Position numbers and translations under genes: made by a program. Below the pieces are notes generated by a model. It saw nothing but the letters and a program-made list of their open reading frames with translations. It had not been told where the DNA came from and made no database searches. Of a DNA stretch of 64,000 nt, positions 38,004 to 47,380 are shown piece after piece. This stretch comes from Pseudomonadota bacterium (lineage in GTDB: Bacteria > Pseudomonadota > Gammaproteobacteria > Steroidobacterales > Steroidobacteraceae), in the NCBI GenBank assembly GCA_021851405.1, contig JAJZDW010000006.1, positions 62,001 through 126,000 of the forward strand, given 5' to 3'. Position 1 is the stretch's first letter, and each line of letters begins with the position of its first letter.

Positions 38004-38987
38004 GTGGCCGAGACGAATGTGACCGAGGGGCGCACCGCCGTGCGCTATTTGGACGTGGGCGCGGACGAGGCCGGACAGCGGCTCGACCGCTTTCTCGCCC
38101 AGCATCTGCCGGGGGTGCCGCACACGCGCCTGTTCCGCATCATCCGCAAGGGCGAGGTGCGATTGAACGGCCGGCGGACCACTCCGGAGGCGCGGCTGGC
38201 CGTGAGCGACCGGATCCGGGTGCCGCCGCTGCGCATCGAGGCGCCCGGGGCGGCGGCGGCGCGGCGGGGCCCGTCGGCGGATCTGATCGAGACGGTTCGC
38301 CGCGCCATCATCCACGAGGATGCGCGGCTGCTGGTGATCGACAAGCCGGCCGGCATTGCCGTGCACGGGGGCAGCGGGATCGAGTTCGGCCTGATCGAGG
38401 CGCTGCGCGCGCTGCGCCCGGAGGAGTCACTGGAGCTGGTGCACCGGCTCGACCGCGACACCAGCGGCTGTCTGCTCGTGGCGCGCACGCCGGCGGCCCT
38501 GCGCGCCGCGCATGCGGTGCTGCGCGAAGGGGTGAGCGACAAGCGCTACCTGGCGCTGGTGTGCGGGCGCTGGGAACTCGGGCGCAAGCGGATCGACGTG
38601 CCGCTGCACACCGAGACTCGGGTGAGCGGGGAGCGGACGGTGCGGGTGGGGGCCGGCGGCAAGCCCTCGGTGAGTGACTTCCGGCCGGTGCAGATCTTCG
38701 GGCGGCGCAGCCTCGGGGCGTCAATCGCCAGTCTGCTCGAGGTGACGCTGCATACCGGGCGGACGCACCAGATCCGGGTGCATGCGGCGTACGCAGGGCA
38801 CCCGGTGGCCGGCGATCCCAAGTACGGCGATGAGGCCAGCAACGCCGCACTGCGCGAACGGGGTCTGAACCGGATGTTCCTGCACGCTCACAGCATGAGC
38901 TTCGAGTGGCCGGATGGGACGACCTTCAGTGCCAATGCGCCGTTGCCGCCGGAGCTCTCCGCGGTGCTCGGTCGGCTCGAGCGCTGA
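38004..38987 (+). CDS. rluC: 23S rRNA pseudouridine synthase RluC family
   Basis: S4 domain, LVHRLDRDTSGCLLVARTPAALRAAH, TLHTGRTHQIRVHAAYAGHPVAGDPKYG. Confidence 0.93.
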   Translation: MAETNVTEGRTAVRYLDVGADEAGQRLDRFLAQHLPGVPHTRLFRIIRKGEVRLNGRRTTPEARLAVSDRIRVPPLRIEAPGAAAARRGPSADLIETVRRAIIHEDARLLVIDKPAGIAVHGGSGIEFGLIEALRALRPEESLELVHRLDRDTSGCLLVARTPAALRAAHAVLREGVSDKRYLALVCGRWELGRKRIDVPLHTETRVSGERTVRVGAGGKPSVSDFRPVQIFGRRSLGASIASLLEVTLHTGRTHQIRVHAAYAGHPVAGDPKYGDEASNAALRERGLNRMFLHAHSMSFEWPDGTTFSANAPLPPELSAVLGRLER

Positions 38988-39006
38988 GGCCCGCGCCGGC
39001 GGGCCT
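38987..39006. other. 8-bp hairpin spanning the rluC/maf convergent junction
   Basis: AGGCCCGC-GCCG-GCGGGCCT. Confidence 0.6.
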
Positions 39007-39583
39007 AGGGCACCGGGCAGCCGGCGGTGCGCAGAGCCTCGGCCAGCCAGATCAACGGCAGCCCGATCAGCGCGGTGGGATCGATGCTCTCGATGCGCTC
39101 GAACAGCGCGATGCCGAGCCCCTCGGCGCGAAACCCACCGGCGCAGTCGAAGGGCTGCTCGGCGGCGACGTAGCGCTCGATCTGCTCTGGACTGAGGGTG
39201 CGGAACGCGACGGTGGTGGTGTCGAGGTGCACCTGGCGGACCGTACCGCCGGCCCCGAGCAGGGCGCAGCCGGTGAAAAAGCGCACCCGTGCGCCGCTTG
39301 CGGCCGTGAGCTGCGCGCGGCAGCGGGCGGCATCGCCGGGCTTGTCGAGCACCTCGGCCTCGAGTGCGGCCACCTGGTCGCTGCCGATGACGAGCGCCTG
39401 CGGAAAGCGGTCGGCGACCGCCTGCGCCTTGGCGAGGGCGAGCCGTGCGGCCCGATCGGCCGGCAACTCCCCGGGAACGTACGTCTCCGGGTCGCCCGGG
39501 GCGACGGCGGTGAAGGGGTGTTGCAGCCGCTCGAGCAGCGCGCGGCGGTAGACGGAGGTCGAGGCAAGGATCAGTTCAGGCAT
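39005..39583 (-). CDS. Maf/YceF family nucleotide pyrophosphatase
   Basis: ELILASTSVYRRALLERL; VIGSDQVAALEAEVLDKP. Confidence 0.92.
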   Translation of the reverse strand: MPELILASTSVYRRALLERLQHPFTAVAPGDPETYVPGELPADRAARLALAKAQAVADRFPQALVIGSDQVAALEAEVLDKPGDAARCRAQLTAASGARVRFFTGCALLGAGGTVRQVHLDTTTVAFRTLSPEQIERYVAAEQPFDCAGGFRAEGLGIALFERIESIDPTALIGLPLIWLAEALRTAGCPVP

Positions 39584-39681
39584 GGTGCGGGACGTCGGGC
39601 CGATTCGGCTCTCGGAAACAATGACTTAAGGATCCAGCGGCTTTTGACTTGCCGGGACCTGATACCTATTATACGCGCCCC

Positions 39682-40200
39682 ATGTCGCAACCCTGGTCCA
39701 CGCCGCTCGAGGTCGACCGGCTGTCCCGCGGGGCGGCTGCGCTCGATTTCGATGTGGAATTAGCGCAGTTGCCGCGGCTGAGTTCGCGCGTCGAACTGAC
39801 CGGTGGCGCCGTGCGTGGCACCGTGCGATTCGGACGCGACTCGGGTCGGGCGGTGGCCGACGTGACGCTCGAGGGCGCTGCGCGGCTGACGTGCCAGCGC
39901 TGCATGCAGCCTATGACGTTGCCTTTGAGCGGGCACGTGAAGGTCGCGCTGCTCGCGAGCGCGGCCGAGGCGAGCACGCTCGAGGATGCGCTCGAACCGA
40001 TGCTGGCGCCCGAGGGCCGCATCAGCGTGGCCGAGTTGATTGAGGAGGAAGTGCTGCTCAGTCTGCCGATCGTGCCGATGCACGAGGAGGGCGGGCAGTG
40101 TCCGTCGCCCGGGGCGCACAGCGCCGCGAGCGATGCGCCGACCGATGCGGTGACGCAGCGGCCGTTTGCGCGTCTGGGTGAGTTGTTGAATCAGAAGTGA
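39682..40200 (+). CDS. YceD family protein (DUF177)
   Basis: LTCQRCMQPMTLPLSGHVKVALL; immediately upstream of rpmF. Confidence 0.9.
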   Translation: MSQPWSTPLEVDRLSRGAAALDFDVELAQLPRLSSRVELTGGAVRGTVRFGRDSGRAVADVTLEGAARLTCQRCMQPMTLPLSGHVKVALLASAAEASTLEDALEPMLAPEGRISVAELIEEEVLLSLPIVPMHEEGGQCPSPGAHSAASDAPTDAVTQRPFARLGELLNQK

Positions 40201-40230
40201 GTTTCCGCGCCTTGTGCGCATGAGGACATT

Positions 40231-40422
40231 ATGGCCGTTCAGAAAAGCCGCAAGACCCCTTCCAAGCGCGGCATGCACCGTTCCCACGACGCACTCTCCG
40301 CGCCGGCGCTCTCGACCGACCCGCAGTCGGGCGAGACTCATCTGCGTCATCGCATCACTCCGGACGGTTTCTACCGCGGCCGGCGCGTGATCGAGAAGCC
40401 TGCCGACGCCGACCAGGAATAA
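40231..40422 (+). CDS. rpmF: 50S ribosomal protein L32
   Basis: [56 protein letters not shown]. Confidence 0.97.
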   Translation: MAVQKSRKTPSKRGMHRSHDALSAPALSTDPQSGETHLRHRITPDGFYRGRRVIEKPADADQE

Positions 40423-40431
40423 CGCGAACGC

Positions 40432-41460
40432 GTGCCTGTGTTGCCGGTCGCCATCGATGTGATGAGCGGCGATCGCCAGCCGCGCGAGTACATCGCTGGG
40501 GCGCTCGCGGCGCTCGTCGAACAGGCGGACCTCACGGTGCTGCTGGTCGGGGAGCGCACGCTCATTGAGGCGGCGCTCGCCGGGCAGCCGACGGCGCTGC
40601 GCGAGCGCATCGAGATCGTGCCGGCCTCGCAGGTGGTCGACATGGACGAGTCGCCGCGCGCAGCGGTGCGGCATAAGAAAGACTCCTCCATGCGCGTGGC
40701 GGTCGAGCTCGTCAAGAGCGCGCGGGCGGCCGCGTGCGTCAGCGCCGGCAACACCGGTGCGCTCACTGCGATCGCCCACTTCGTGCTGAAGACGCTGCCC
40801 GGCGTCGAGCGCGCCGCCATCATCTCGGCCATTCCGGCCGCGCACGGCCACACCCAGATGCTCGATTTGGGCGCCAACGCCAAGGCGACCGCCGAGCAGC
40901 TGCGTCAGTTCGCCACCATGGGCGCGATCATCGCGCGCGACATCTACGGACTGACCGAGCCGCGCATCGGGCTGCTCAATATCGGCGAAGAGGACATGAA
41001 GGGACACGAGCTCGTGCAGGATGCGCACGCACTGCTCGGGACGAGCGGTCTGAACTACGTGGGCTTCGTCGAAGGCAATGACATCTTCTCCGGCGACGTC
41101 GACGTGGTGGTGACCGACGGATTCACCGGCAACGTGGCGCTGAAGACCATGGAGGGAGTGGCGGCGCTCATCGGGGCGCGTCTGCGCGAGGAGTTCAACG
41201 CGTCCTGGCTCGATCGGCTCGCCGGTCTTGCCGCGCGCGCGGTGCTGCGGCGCGCCGCCGCCAGTCTCGATCCGCGCCGCTACAACGGTGCGTGCATGGT
41301 CGGGCTGGGCGGGATCGTGGTAAAAAGCCACGGTCGGGCGGACGCGATGGCTTTCGGGAGAGCCGTGATCACCGCGGCGCGCGCGGCGCGTCAGGGATTG
41401 ACCGAGCACATTGCCCAGGCGCTGGCTGCGCCGCAACCCATCGGGAGTTCGACGTCTTGA
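40432..41460 (+). CDS. plsX: phosphate acyltransferase PlsX
   Basis: VAIDVMSGDRQPREYIAGAL; SAGNTGALTAIAHFVLKTLPGVERAAI; GTG start. Confidence 0.95.
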   Translation: MPVLPVAIDVMSGDRQPREYIAGALAALVEQADLTVLLVGERTLIEAALAGQPTALRERIEIVPASQVVDMDESPRAAVRHKKDSSMRVAVELVKSARAAACVSAGNTGALTAIAHFVLKTLPGVERAAIISAIPAAHGHTQMLDLGANAKATAEQLRQFATMGAIIARDIYGLTEPRIGLLNIGEEDMKGHELVQDAHALLGTSGLNYVGFVEGNDIFSGDVDVVVTDGFTGNVALKTMEGVAALIGARLREEFNASWLDRLAGLAARAVLRRAAASLDPRRYNGACMVGLGGIVVKSHGRADAMAFGRAVITAARAARQGLTEHIAQALAAPQPIGSSTS

Positions 41461-42410
41461 TCTATTCGCGTATCGCCGGGACGGGTTCCTACCTGCCCGA
41501 GAAGATTCTGACCAATGCCGATCTCGAAAAGATGGTGGATACCACGGATGAGTGGATCCGGGAGCGGACCGGGATCGAGCGACGGCACATCGCCGCCGAA
41601 GGCGAGACCACGGTCGATCTGGCCGAGCGAGCGGTGCGCGCCGCACTCGATGCCGCCGGATGCAGGCCGGAGGATGTCGATTTCATTGCGTTCGGCACCA
41701 CCACGCCGGACCTGTGGTTTCCGAACTGCGGCGTGCTGTTGCAGGCGCGGCTCGGGTGTCGCGGCGTGCCGGCGTTCAGCGTCGAGACCGCCTGCAGCGG
41801 CTTCATGTACGCGCTGGCGATGGCCGATAAGTTCGTGCGCGCCGGGGAGGCGCGCCGCGCACTCGCGATCGGTGCCGAGACGCTCTCGCGCATCACTGAC
41901 TGGACGGACCGCTCCACCGCGGTGTTGTTCGCCGATGGCGCCGGCGCGGTGCTGCTCGAGCCGGCGACGGAACCGGGCATTCTCTCGACCCATCTGCATG
42001 CCGACGGGACGTACAAGGACATGCTCTACAGCGGCGGTGGCACCGATGCGAGGAAGACGCGTCGCGCGATCACGATGACCGGCAATGAGGTGTTCAAGGT
42101 TGCCGTCAGCACCCTCAGCAAGTCGATCGACGAGGCGCTCGCGGCCAATCATCTGGAGCGTTCCGCGCTCGACTGGCTGGTGCCGCACCAGGCGAACCTG
42201 CGCATCATTCAGGCGACTGCACGCAAGCTCGACCTGCCGATGGAGCGGGTGATCACCACGGTGCAGGACCACGGCAATACGTCGGCAGCCTCCGTGCCGC
42301 TGGCACTTGATTACGGGGTGCGCTCGGGCAAGATCCAGCGCGGCCAGTTGATGCTGCTCGAGGCCTTTGGCGGCGGATTCACCTGGGGCTCGGCGCTGAT
42401 CCGCTATTGA
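41457..42410 (+). CDS. fabH: beta-ketoacyl-ACP synthase III FabH
   Basis: YSRIAGTGSYLPEKILTNADLEKMVDTTDEWIRERTGIERRHIA; VETACSGFMYAL; TTG start overlapping plsX stop (TTGA). Confidence 0.94.
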   Translation: MIYSRIAGTGSYLPEKILTNADLEKMVDTTDEWIRERTGIERRHIAAEGETTVDLAERAVRAALDAAGCRPEDVDFIAFGTTTPDLWFPNCGVLLQARLGCRGVPAFSVETACSGFMYALAMADKFVRAGEARRALAIGAETLSRITDWTDRSTAVLFADGAGAVLLEPATEPGILSTHLHADGTYKDMLYSGGGTDARKTRRAITMTGNEVFKVAVSTLSKSIDEALAANHLERSALDWLVPHQANLRIIQATARKLDLPMERVITTVQDHGNTSAASVPLALDYGVRSGKIQRGQLMLLEAFGGGFTWGSALIRY

Positions 42411-42695
42411 GGCGAATTCGGACCTCGGGACGAAGGGTGTTACTACGCAGAGGCCCAAGCAAGCGAGGAACGCGTGCCTCGCAGCGGTGGGCTGAGGGGC
42501 CGAGCTCAACGGATGGGCGCTGGGCGCGGGCCTGCGAATGGTTTTCACGAGCCCGCCATGCAGAGCACCACTCCATACGCCGCGTTTCTTTTAGGCTCGA
42601 GGTCAGGTGACCCGCAGCCTCTCCCGCCTCACACGAGCACCAGAAGTCCAGCGCAACGTCCTCGCAGTAGAGAAAATGCCTGAACATCAGGTTCC

Positions 42696-42872
42696 TCAGC
42701 AGAATCTGCGGGTGAGTTCGGGCTCGGGTCGCGCGCCAAGTGATACAACATGATTTTTTATCGCTCGGTAGGTTCGAAAGCCGTAGGATCTTCTGAGATT
42801 CGCACTCAACCGGGTGTTCAATCCCTCGACGGCGCCGAGGGAGACCTGTTCGCGAGCCTCGAACCCGTTGCG
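42696..42872 (-). pseudogene. C-terminal remnant of an ISL3-like DDE transposase
   Basis: Minus-strand frame reads NGFEAREQVSLGAVEGLNTRLSANLRRSYGFRTYRAIKNHVVSLGARPEPELTRRFC*; no N-terminal part. Confidence 0.7.
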
Positions 42873-43023
42873 AGGCGCACAAGCTGATCGCGGACATCAA
42901 CGAGGCGCGTGAACTCGCAGAGCTCCGCAAGCACCGCGCGCAGCGTGCCGCCGCCGAGCTCCTGGGCATTGACGATCTCTTCCGGCGCCGACTCGCGCAA
43001 ACGCGGGCGACGAGTGGGCCGAG

Positions 43024-43206
43024 GTGCTGATGAGCCGCTGCGAGAGGTCCTCCACGGTGTTGACGTCGAACCGCCCGGTGGAAGACTCACCGACGCTCCT
43101 CGGAGACGTCGTGGTGGTCACTCCGCTCCTCGATCGACTGATGCATCGCGGCACTCTGCTGAAGTTCGACGGCAAGTGCGGGCGGCTGAAGGAAGCGGCC
43201 GAGCGG
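43024..43206 (+). pseudogene. C-terminal remnant of an IS21 IstB-like ATPase
   Basis: LMSRCERSSTVLTSNRPVEDSPTLLGDVVVVTPLLDRLMHRGTLLKFDGKCGRLKE. Confidence 0.75.
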
Positions 43207-43299
43207 GTGGCCAAGCGGGCCGCCGCCGGGTACTCAACCCGGCCTCTCGCCGCGGTCACGTGGGGGATTTTGACCTGGCCACGGGTGGGGGAATGTGAG

Positions 43300-43690
43300 G
43301 TGGCCGCCAGGGGGCTGGTATCGGGAATTGTTCGGGCCCCCGGTGGCGGCCGGTCTCCTGAACGGCGCCGATCTCGCCGGGTACCGCGCAGGACAGGTGT
43401 TCATCCGGCGCTCGATGCACGTGCCTCCACCGGTCGAGGCGGTGCGCGTCGTCCTCGGCGACTTCTTCTTCGTCTACGTGCATCCGTACCTGGATGGCAA
43501 CGGTCGCATGGGCCGATTCCTGATGACTGGCGTCCGGCGGCTGGCCATGGACCGTCGTAACGGTGGAGACGCGCGACGCATGCCTGGCGGCGCTCGAAGA
43601 GGCGAGCGTGCGCCAGGACATCGTCCCGTTCACGCGCTTCCTCGCCGAGAGCGCGACCGCATCGGCGCGTCTGCATCGCGCAAGACGAAA
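43300..43690 (+). pseudogene. frameshifted Fic-domain protein remnant
   Basis: WYRELFGPPVAAGLLNGADLAGYRAGQVFIRRSMHVPPP ... FFFVYVHPYLDGNGRMGRFLM, then (frame change near 43526) LASGGWPWTVVTVETRDACLAALEEASVRQDIVPFTRFLAE. Confidence 0.8.
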
Positions 43691-43846
43691 TAATCGCCGC
43701 GGGTACCTCACCGAGCAGGGTTTGACGGCGGATTCAGGCAGGTCCGTTGAACGGTTGAAAGCCAGAAACGGTACTGTCGCTCGCGAGCGTCTTGCTAAGC
43801 CATTGATAAATAACCAAATTGGCCATCTGCGTCGTAACGCCCGACG

Positions 43847-43875
43847 AAAAAAAAACGCCGCGCAAAGCGCGGCGT
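43847..43875 (-). terminator. strong intrinsic terminator of the Lpp-like gene
   Basis: Minus strand ACGCCGCGC-TTT-GCGCGGCGT followed by a T8-9 tract. Confidence 0.92.
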
Positions 43876-43897
43876 CTTCGTAGGAGCGCTGTCGCTC

Positions 43898-44227
43898 TTA
43901 CTTGGAGATCGAACGCTTGAACATGCGGTCGATCTTCTCGTTGGTGGCGTCGATCGCCGCCTTGTTCGACTGCGCGAGCGAGAGTGCCTCGTTGGCAGTG
44001 CTCTGAGCCGCAGCAGACTTCTGGTCGGCAGCGTTCTGCGCAGCCTCGGCGGCGCTGTTGGCCTTGTCGGCGGTGCTCTGAGCGGTGGAGACCTGGCTCT
44101 GCAGCTGGGCAACCTGCGACTTCAGGTTGGCGATGTCCGACTTGATGGGGGTCAGGTTCTGGCAGCCGGCGAGACCGACCACGAGTGCCGCGGCCGCGGC
44201 GACCTTTACTACGCTCGCGTACTTCAT
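43898..44227 (-). CDS. Lpp/OprI-like alanine-zipper outer membrane lipoprotein
   Basis: Lipobox ALVVGLAGC; heptad coiled coil IKSDIANLKSQVAQLQSQVSTAQSTADKANSAAEAAQ; C-terminal Lys. Confidence 0.85.
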   Translation of the reverse strand: MKYASVVKVAAAAALVVGLAGCQNLTPIKSDIANLKSQVAQLQSQVSTAQSTADKANSAAEAAQNAADQKSAAAQSTANEALSLAQSNKAAIDATNEKIDRMFKRSISK

Positions 44228-44573
44228 AAAGTCCCCTTGGGGTTGTTGATTGAGGAAGTCTTGAAAATGAAAACGAACCGAGGTGGAGCAGCCCCCACGA
44301 CTCGACTTCACAAGTCCAACAAATTTGTGCCGGGAATGCAACCCTGGACATGCTGATTTTATAGGATTTTGGGTTTGTACGGATGCGCAGCGCAGTGCAT
44401 ATGAACGGAGGCTGAATAAAGGGCGCGTGCGCCGTGTCGCGGCGAGTTGAGCGGTGGCGCGAAGGCCTGATGAAATGCACCGACCGGTCGGTGCCGTTGC
44501 GGCCGGGGGACAGAGTCGGGGCGGGCAGAGGCGGGTGATCCGGCGCCGGTTTCAGCCGTGCGTGGCGAGGGAC

Positions 44574-44624
44574 TTGCCGGACGCGTCGTTATGGATATAA
44601 TCACAGCCTTGTACAAAAGAACAG
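44574..44624 (+). promoter_or_regulatory. lexA promoter with SOS box
   Basis: TTGCCG (44574-44579) - 16 bp - TATAAT (44596-44601); TTGT-N8-ACAG at 44609-44624, one mismatch to CTGT-N8-ACAG. Confidence 0.7.
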
Positions 44625-44632
44625 GCGGCACC

Positions 44633-45256
44633 ATGTCTGATCTCACCCCCCGTCAAATCGAAGTTCTGCGGCTGATCCAGCGCTTCATCTCGCACTCGGG
44701 GATGCCGCCCACCCGTGCTGAAATCGCCCGTGAACTGGGGTTCCGTTCGGCCAATGCCGCCGAAGATCACCTGCGTGCGCTGGCGCGCAAGGGGGTCATC
44801 GCGCTGGTGCCGGGCGCCTCGCGCGGCATCCAGCTGAAGGACACCATCCGCGAGCAGATCGGACTGCCGCTGATCGGGCGGGTCGCGGCCGGCCGGCCGA
44901 TCTTCTCCGAGGAGAACATCGAGGCGCGCCTGGACATCGATCCGGGCGTGTTCCAGCCGCGGCCGCATTACCTGCTGAAGGTCACCGGCATGAGCATGAA
45001 GGATGCCGGCATCCTCGATGGCGATCTGGTGGCCGTGCATCGCACGCCGGAGGTGCGCAGCCGACAGATCGTCGTGGCGCGCCTGGAGAACGAGGTCACG
45101 GTGAAGCGCTATCGCCAGGAAGGTACCGTCGTCTGGCTGCTGCCGGAGAACAGCGACTTCGATCCCATCCGCGTCGATCTGAAGGAACAGTCGCTGTTGA
45201 TCGAGGGCATCGTGGTCGGCGTATTGCGCCGCGGCAAGAGCCACGGCCTCATGTAA
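44633..45256 (+). CDS. lexA: SOS repressor LexA
   Basis: [45 protein letters not shown] cleavage site; [10 protein letters not shown] Ser and VKRY Lys. Confidence 0.96.
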   Translation: MSDLTPRQIEVLRLIQRFISHSGMPPTRAEIARELGFRSANAAEDHLRALARKGVIALVPGASRGIQLKDTIREQIGLPLIGRVAAGRPIFSEENIEARLDIDPGVFQPRPHYLLKVTGMSMKDAGILDGDLVAVHRTPEVRSRQIVVARLENEVTVKRYRQEGTVVWLLPENSDFDPIRVDLKEQSLLIEGIVVGVLRRGKSHGLM

Positions 45257-45275
45257 ATGACGGGAGCCGGCGTGC

Positions 45276-45968
45276 ATGAGCGCCGATGGACCGCGGCGCA
45301 CTGCGCCGCCTTCGAGTGCCGCACGCGCAGACCCGCGTCTTGAGCAGCTGCTGGCGCATCCGGCGCTGTGGCGCGCCGGGTCGGCTGTACGCGGTGCGGT
45401 CTGGTCGAGCGGGTTCGCACCGCTCGATGCGGGTCTGCCCGGGGGCGGTTGGCCGCGCAGCGGACTGATTGAGATTCTTCCCATGCGGTTTGGTCAGGGC
45501 GAGCTGCAGCTGCTGCTGCCGGCGCTGGCGTCCCTCACGCGCCGGCCCGAGGCGCGCTGGTGCATCTGGGTGGCTCCGCCGCTGCAGCCGTTTGCCCCTG
45601 CGCTGGCCGCGGCGGGTGTTGCGCTCCCTCGGCTGCTCATCGTGAGCGCCCGAGGAGCGGCCGCTCTCTGGGCCTTCGAACAGGCGCTCGGTTCCGGCGC
45701 CTGCGATTGCGTGTTTGCCTGGACGAGGCATGCGCCCGCGCGGCACATCCGCCGCCTGCACCTCGCGGCGCAGCGTGGTAACACGCTCGGGGTGTTGTTC
45801 AGAACGCGCGAGGCGGCCCGCGAGGCCTCCCCGGCGATGCTGCGGGTCGCGCTCGAGCCGCGCGGCGACGGCGCACGGGTTACGCTGCTGAAGAGCCGCG
45901 GCGGGGCGCGCGGCGCGCTCGATCTGACCTGGGCGACCGATGCGTATGAACCGCAGAGGATGCCGTGA
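45276..45968 (+). CDS. imuA: translesion DNA synthesis-associated protein ImuA
   Basis: WSSGFAPLDAGLPGGGWPRSGLIEILPMRFGQGELQLLLPALASLTRR; RecA-like; upstream of imuB/dnaE2. Confidence 0.9.
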   Translation: MSADGPRRTAPPSSAARADPRLEQLLAHPALWRAGSAVRGAVWSSGFAPLDAGLPGGGWPRSGLIEILPMRFGQGELQLLLPALASLTRRPEARWCIWVAPPLQPFAPALAAAGVALPRLLIVSARGAAALWAFEQALGSGACDCVFAWTRHAPARHIRRLHLAAQRGNTLGVLFRTREAAREASPAMLRVALEPRGDGARVTLLKSRGGARGALDLTWATDAYEPQRMP

Positions 45969-47380
45969 GGGCGCCGAAAACACTGGACCTGTTTGCCCCG
46001 GAGCATCTGCCGCGCCGCGCGGTCCGTCCGCCCGTGCAGCCCGTGCAGCCGCAGGGGGCGCCCGAGCGGTCCACGCGGCCGTCGCAGGCACCGTTGTGGC
46101 TCGCGGTGCATCTGCCGCGGCTCGCGCCGGAGTCAGATTCGGGTGTGCCGCGGGTGCTGCACTCGCTCGCCGTACGCGCCCAGCGCTTCACACCCCGCAT
46201 CAGTCTTGCACCGCCCGACGCGGTGCTGCTCGAGGTGCGCTCCAGTCTGCACTTGTTCGGTGGCGTGGACGGGCTGCGCCGGGCGATGGCCGGGGAGTGC
46301 GCCGCACTCGGTCAGCCGGCCATCCTCGCCTTCGCGCCGAGCGCGTCGGCCGCACTCGCCGGCACGCGCGCCGGGCGGGCGTTCACGGTGTTGGAGGCGG
46401 GACAGCTGGCCGGTTCGCTGGCGGCGTTGCCGCTCGCGGCGCTGCGCTGGCCGCCGCAGCTGATCGAGCGGCTCGCGCGCATCGGCGTGCGCACCGTCGG
46501 GGCGGCGCTGCGTCTGCCGCGCGCCGGGTTCGCGCAGCGCTTCGGTGCGACACGGCTCGCGGCGCTCGATCAGCTGACGGGACGGGCGGCCGATCCGCGC
46601 GAGCGCTTCGAGGCACCGCAGCGGTTTCGTCGCCGCCGCGAGCTGCCCTGCGAGTCCGACAGTCACGCGCTGCTCGCCGTGACGCTGCGCGCGCTGCTCG
46701 AGGAACTGGCGCGCTTCCTGGCGGCCCGTCAGAGCGGCGTGCTCGCGCTCGAGTGCCGGCTGTGGCATCGACAGGCGGTGCCCACCCGCTGCGTGCTGCG
46801 GCTCGGCGCACCGCTCGCCGATGCCGCGCGGCTCGCCGCGCTGCTCGAGGAGCGGCTGCGCAGTCTCACGCTGCCCGAACCGGTGCGCGCCTGCGAGCTG
46901 CGCGCCGGATCGCCCGTGCCGCAGCCGATGCACACCGGCGGCCTGTGGCGGCCGGGAGAGCGGGGCGGACTCGCCGCAGCGCCGGGTGTGGAGCTCATCG
47001 AGCGGCTGCGGGCCCGCCTCGGTCCGGAGGCACTCGAGACGCTCTCACTCGTGGCCGACCGTCGCCCCGAGGCCGCCTGGCGCGCCGGTCCGCCCGCGCT
47101 GGCACCCGATGCCGAGTCGCAGGCGACGATGCGGGCCGTGCCCCGGCCGCTGTGGCTGCTGCCGGCGCCGCGGTTGCTGCACCAGCGCCGCGGGCTGCCG
47201 CGCTGGCACGGGGCGCTGCATCTCGAGGGTGAGCCGGAGCGCATCGAGACCGGCTGGTGGGACGGCCGGGAGGTCGCCCGGGATTACTACAACGCCCGCG
47301 ATGGACGCGGCCGGCGCCTGTGGCTGTTCCGCGAACGCGAGCCGCCGCATCGCTGGTTTCTGCACGGCGTGTACGGATGA
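45965..47380 (+). CDS. imuB: Y-family polymerase-like protein ImuB
   Basis: LWLAVHLPRL...; IGVRTVGAALRLPRAGFAQRFGATRLAALDQLTGRAADPRERFEAPQRFRRR; C-terminal ARDYYNARDGRGRRLWLFREREPPHRWFLHGVYG; GTGA overlap with imuA. Confidence 0.92.
   Translation: MRAPKTLDLFAPEHLPRRAVRPPVQPVQPQGAPERSTRPSQAPLWLAVHLPRLAPESDSGVPRVLHSLAVRAQRFTPRISLAPPDAVLLEVRSSLHLFGGVDGLRRAMAGECAALGQPAILAFAPSASAALAGTRAGRAFTVLEAGQLAGSLAALPLAALRWPPQLIERLARIGVRTVGAALRLPRAGFAQRFGATRLAALDQLTGRAADPRERFEAPQRFRRRRELPCESDSHALLAVTLRALLEELARFLAARQSGVLALECRLWHRQAVPTRCVLRLGAPLADAARLAALLEERLRSLTLPEPVRACELRAGSPVPQPMHTGGLWRPGERGGLAAAPGVELIERLRARLGPEALETLSLVADRRPEAAWRAGPPALAPDAESQATMRAVPRPLWLLPAPRLLHQRRGLPRWHGALHLEGEPERIETGWWDGREVARDYYNARDGRGRRLWLFREREPPHRWFLHGVYG

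Noticed and set aside
35747-38677. 976-aa plus-strand ORF opposite rne and across rluC
   Set aside because: Shadow of rne plus wrong frame of rluC; no recognisable domain.
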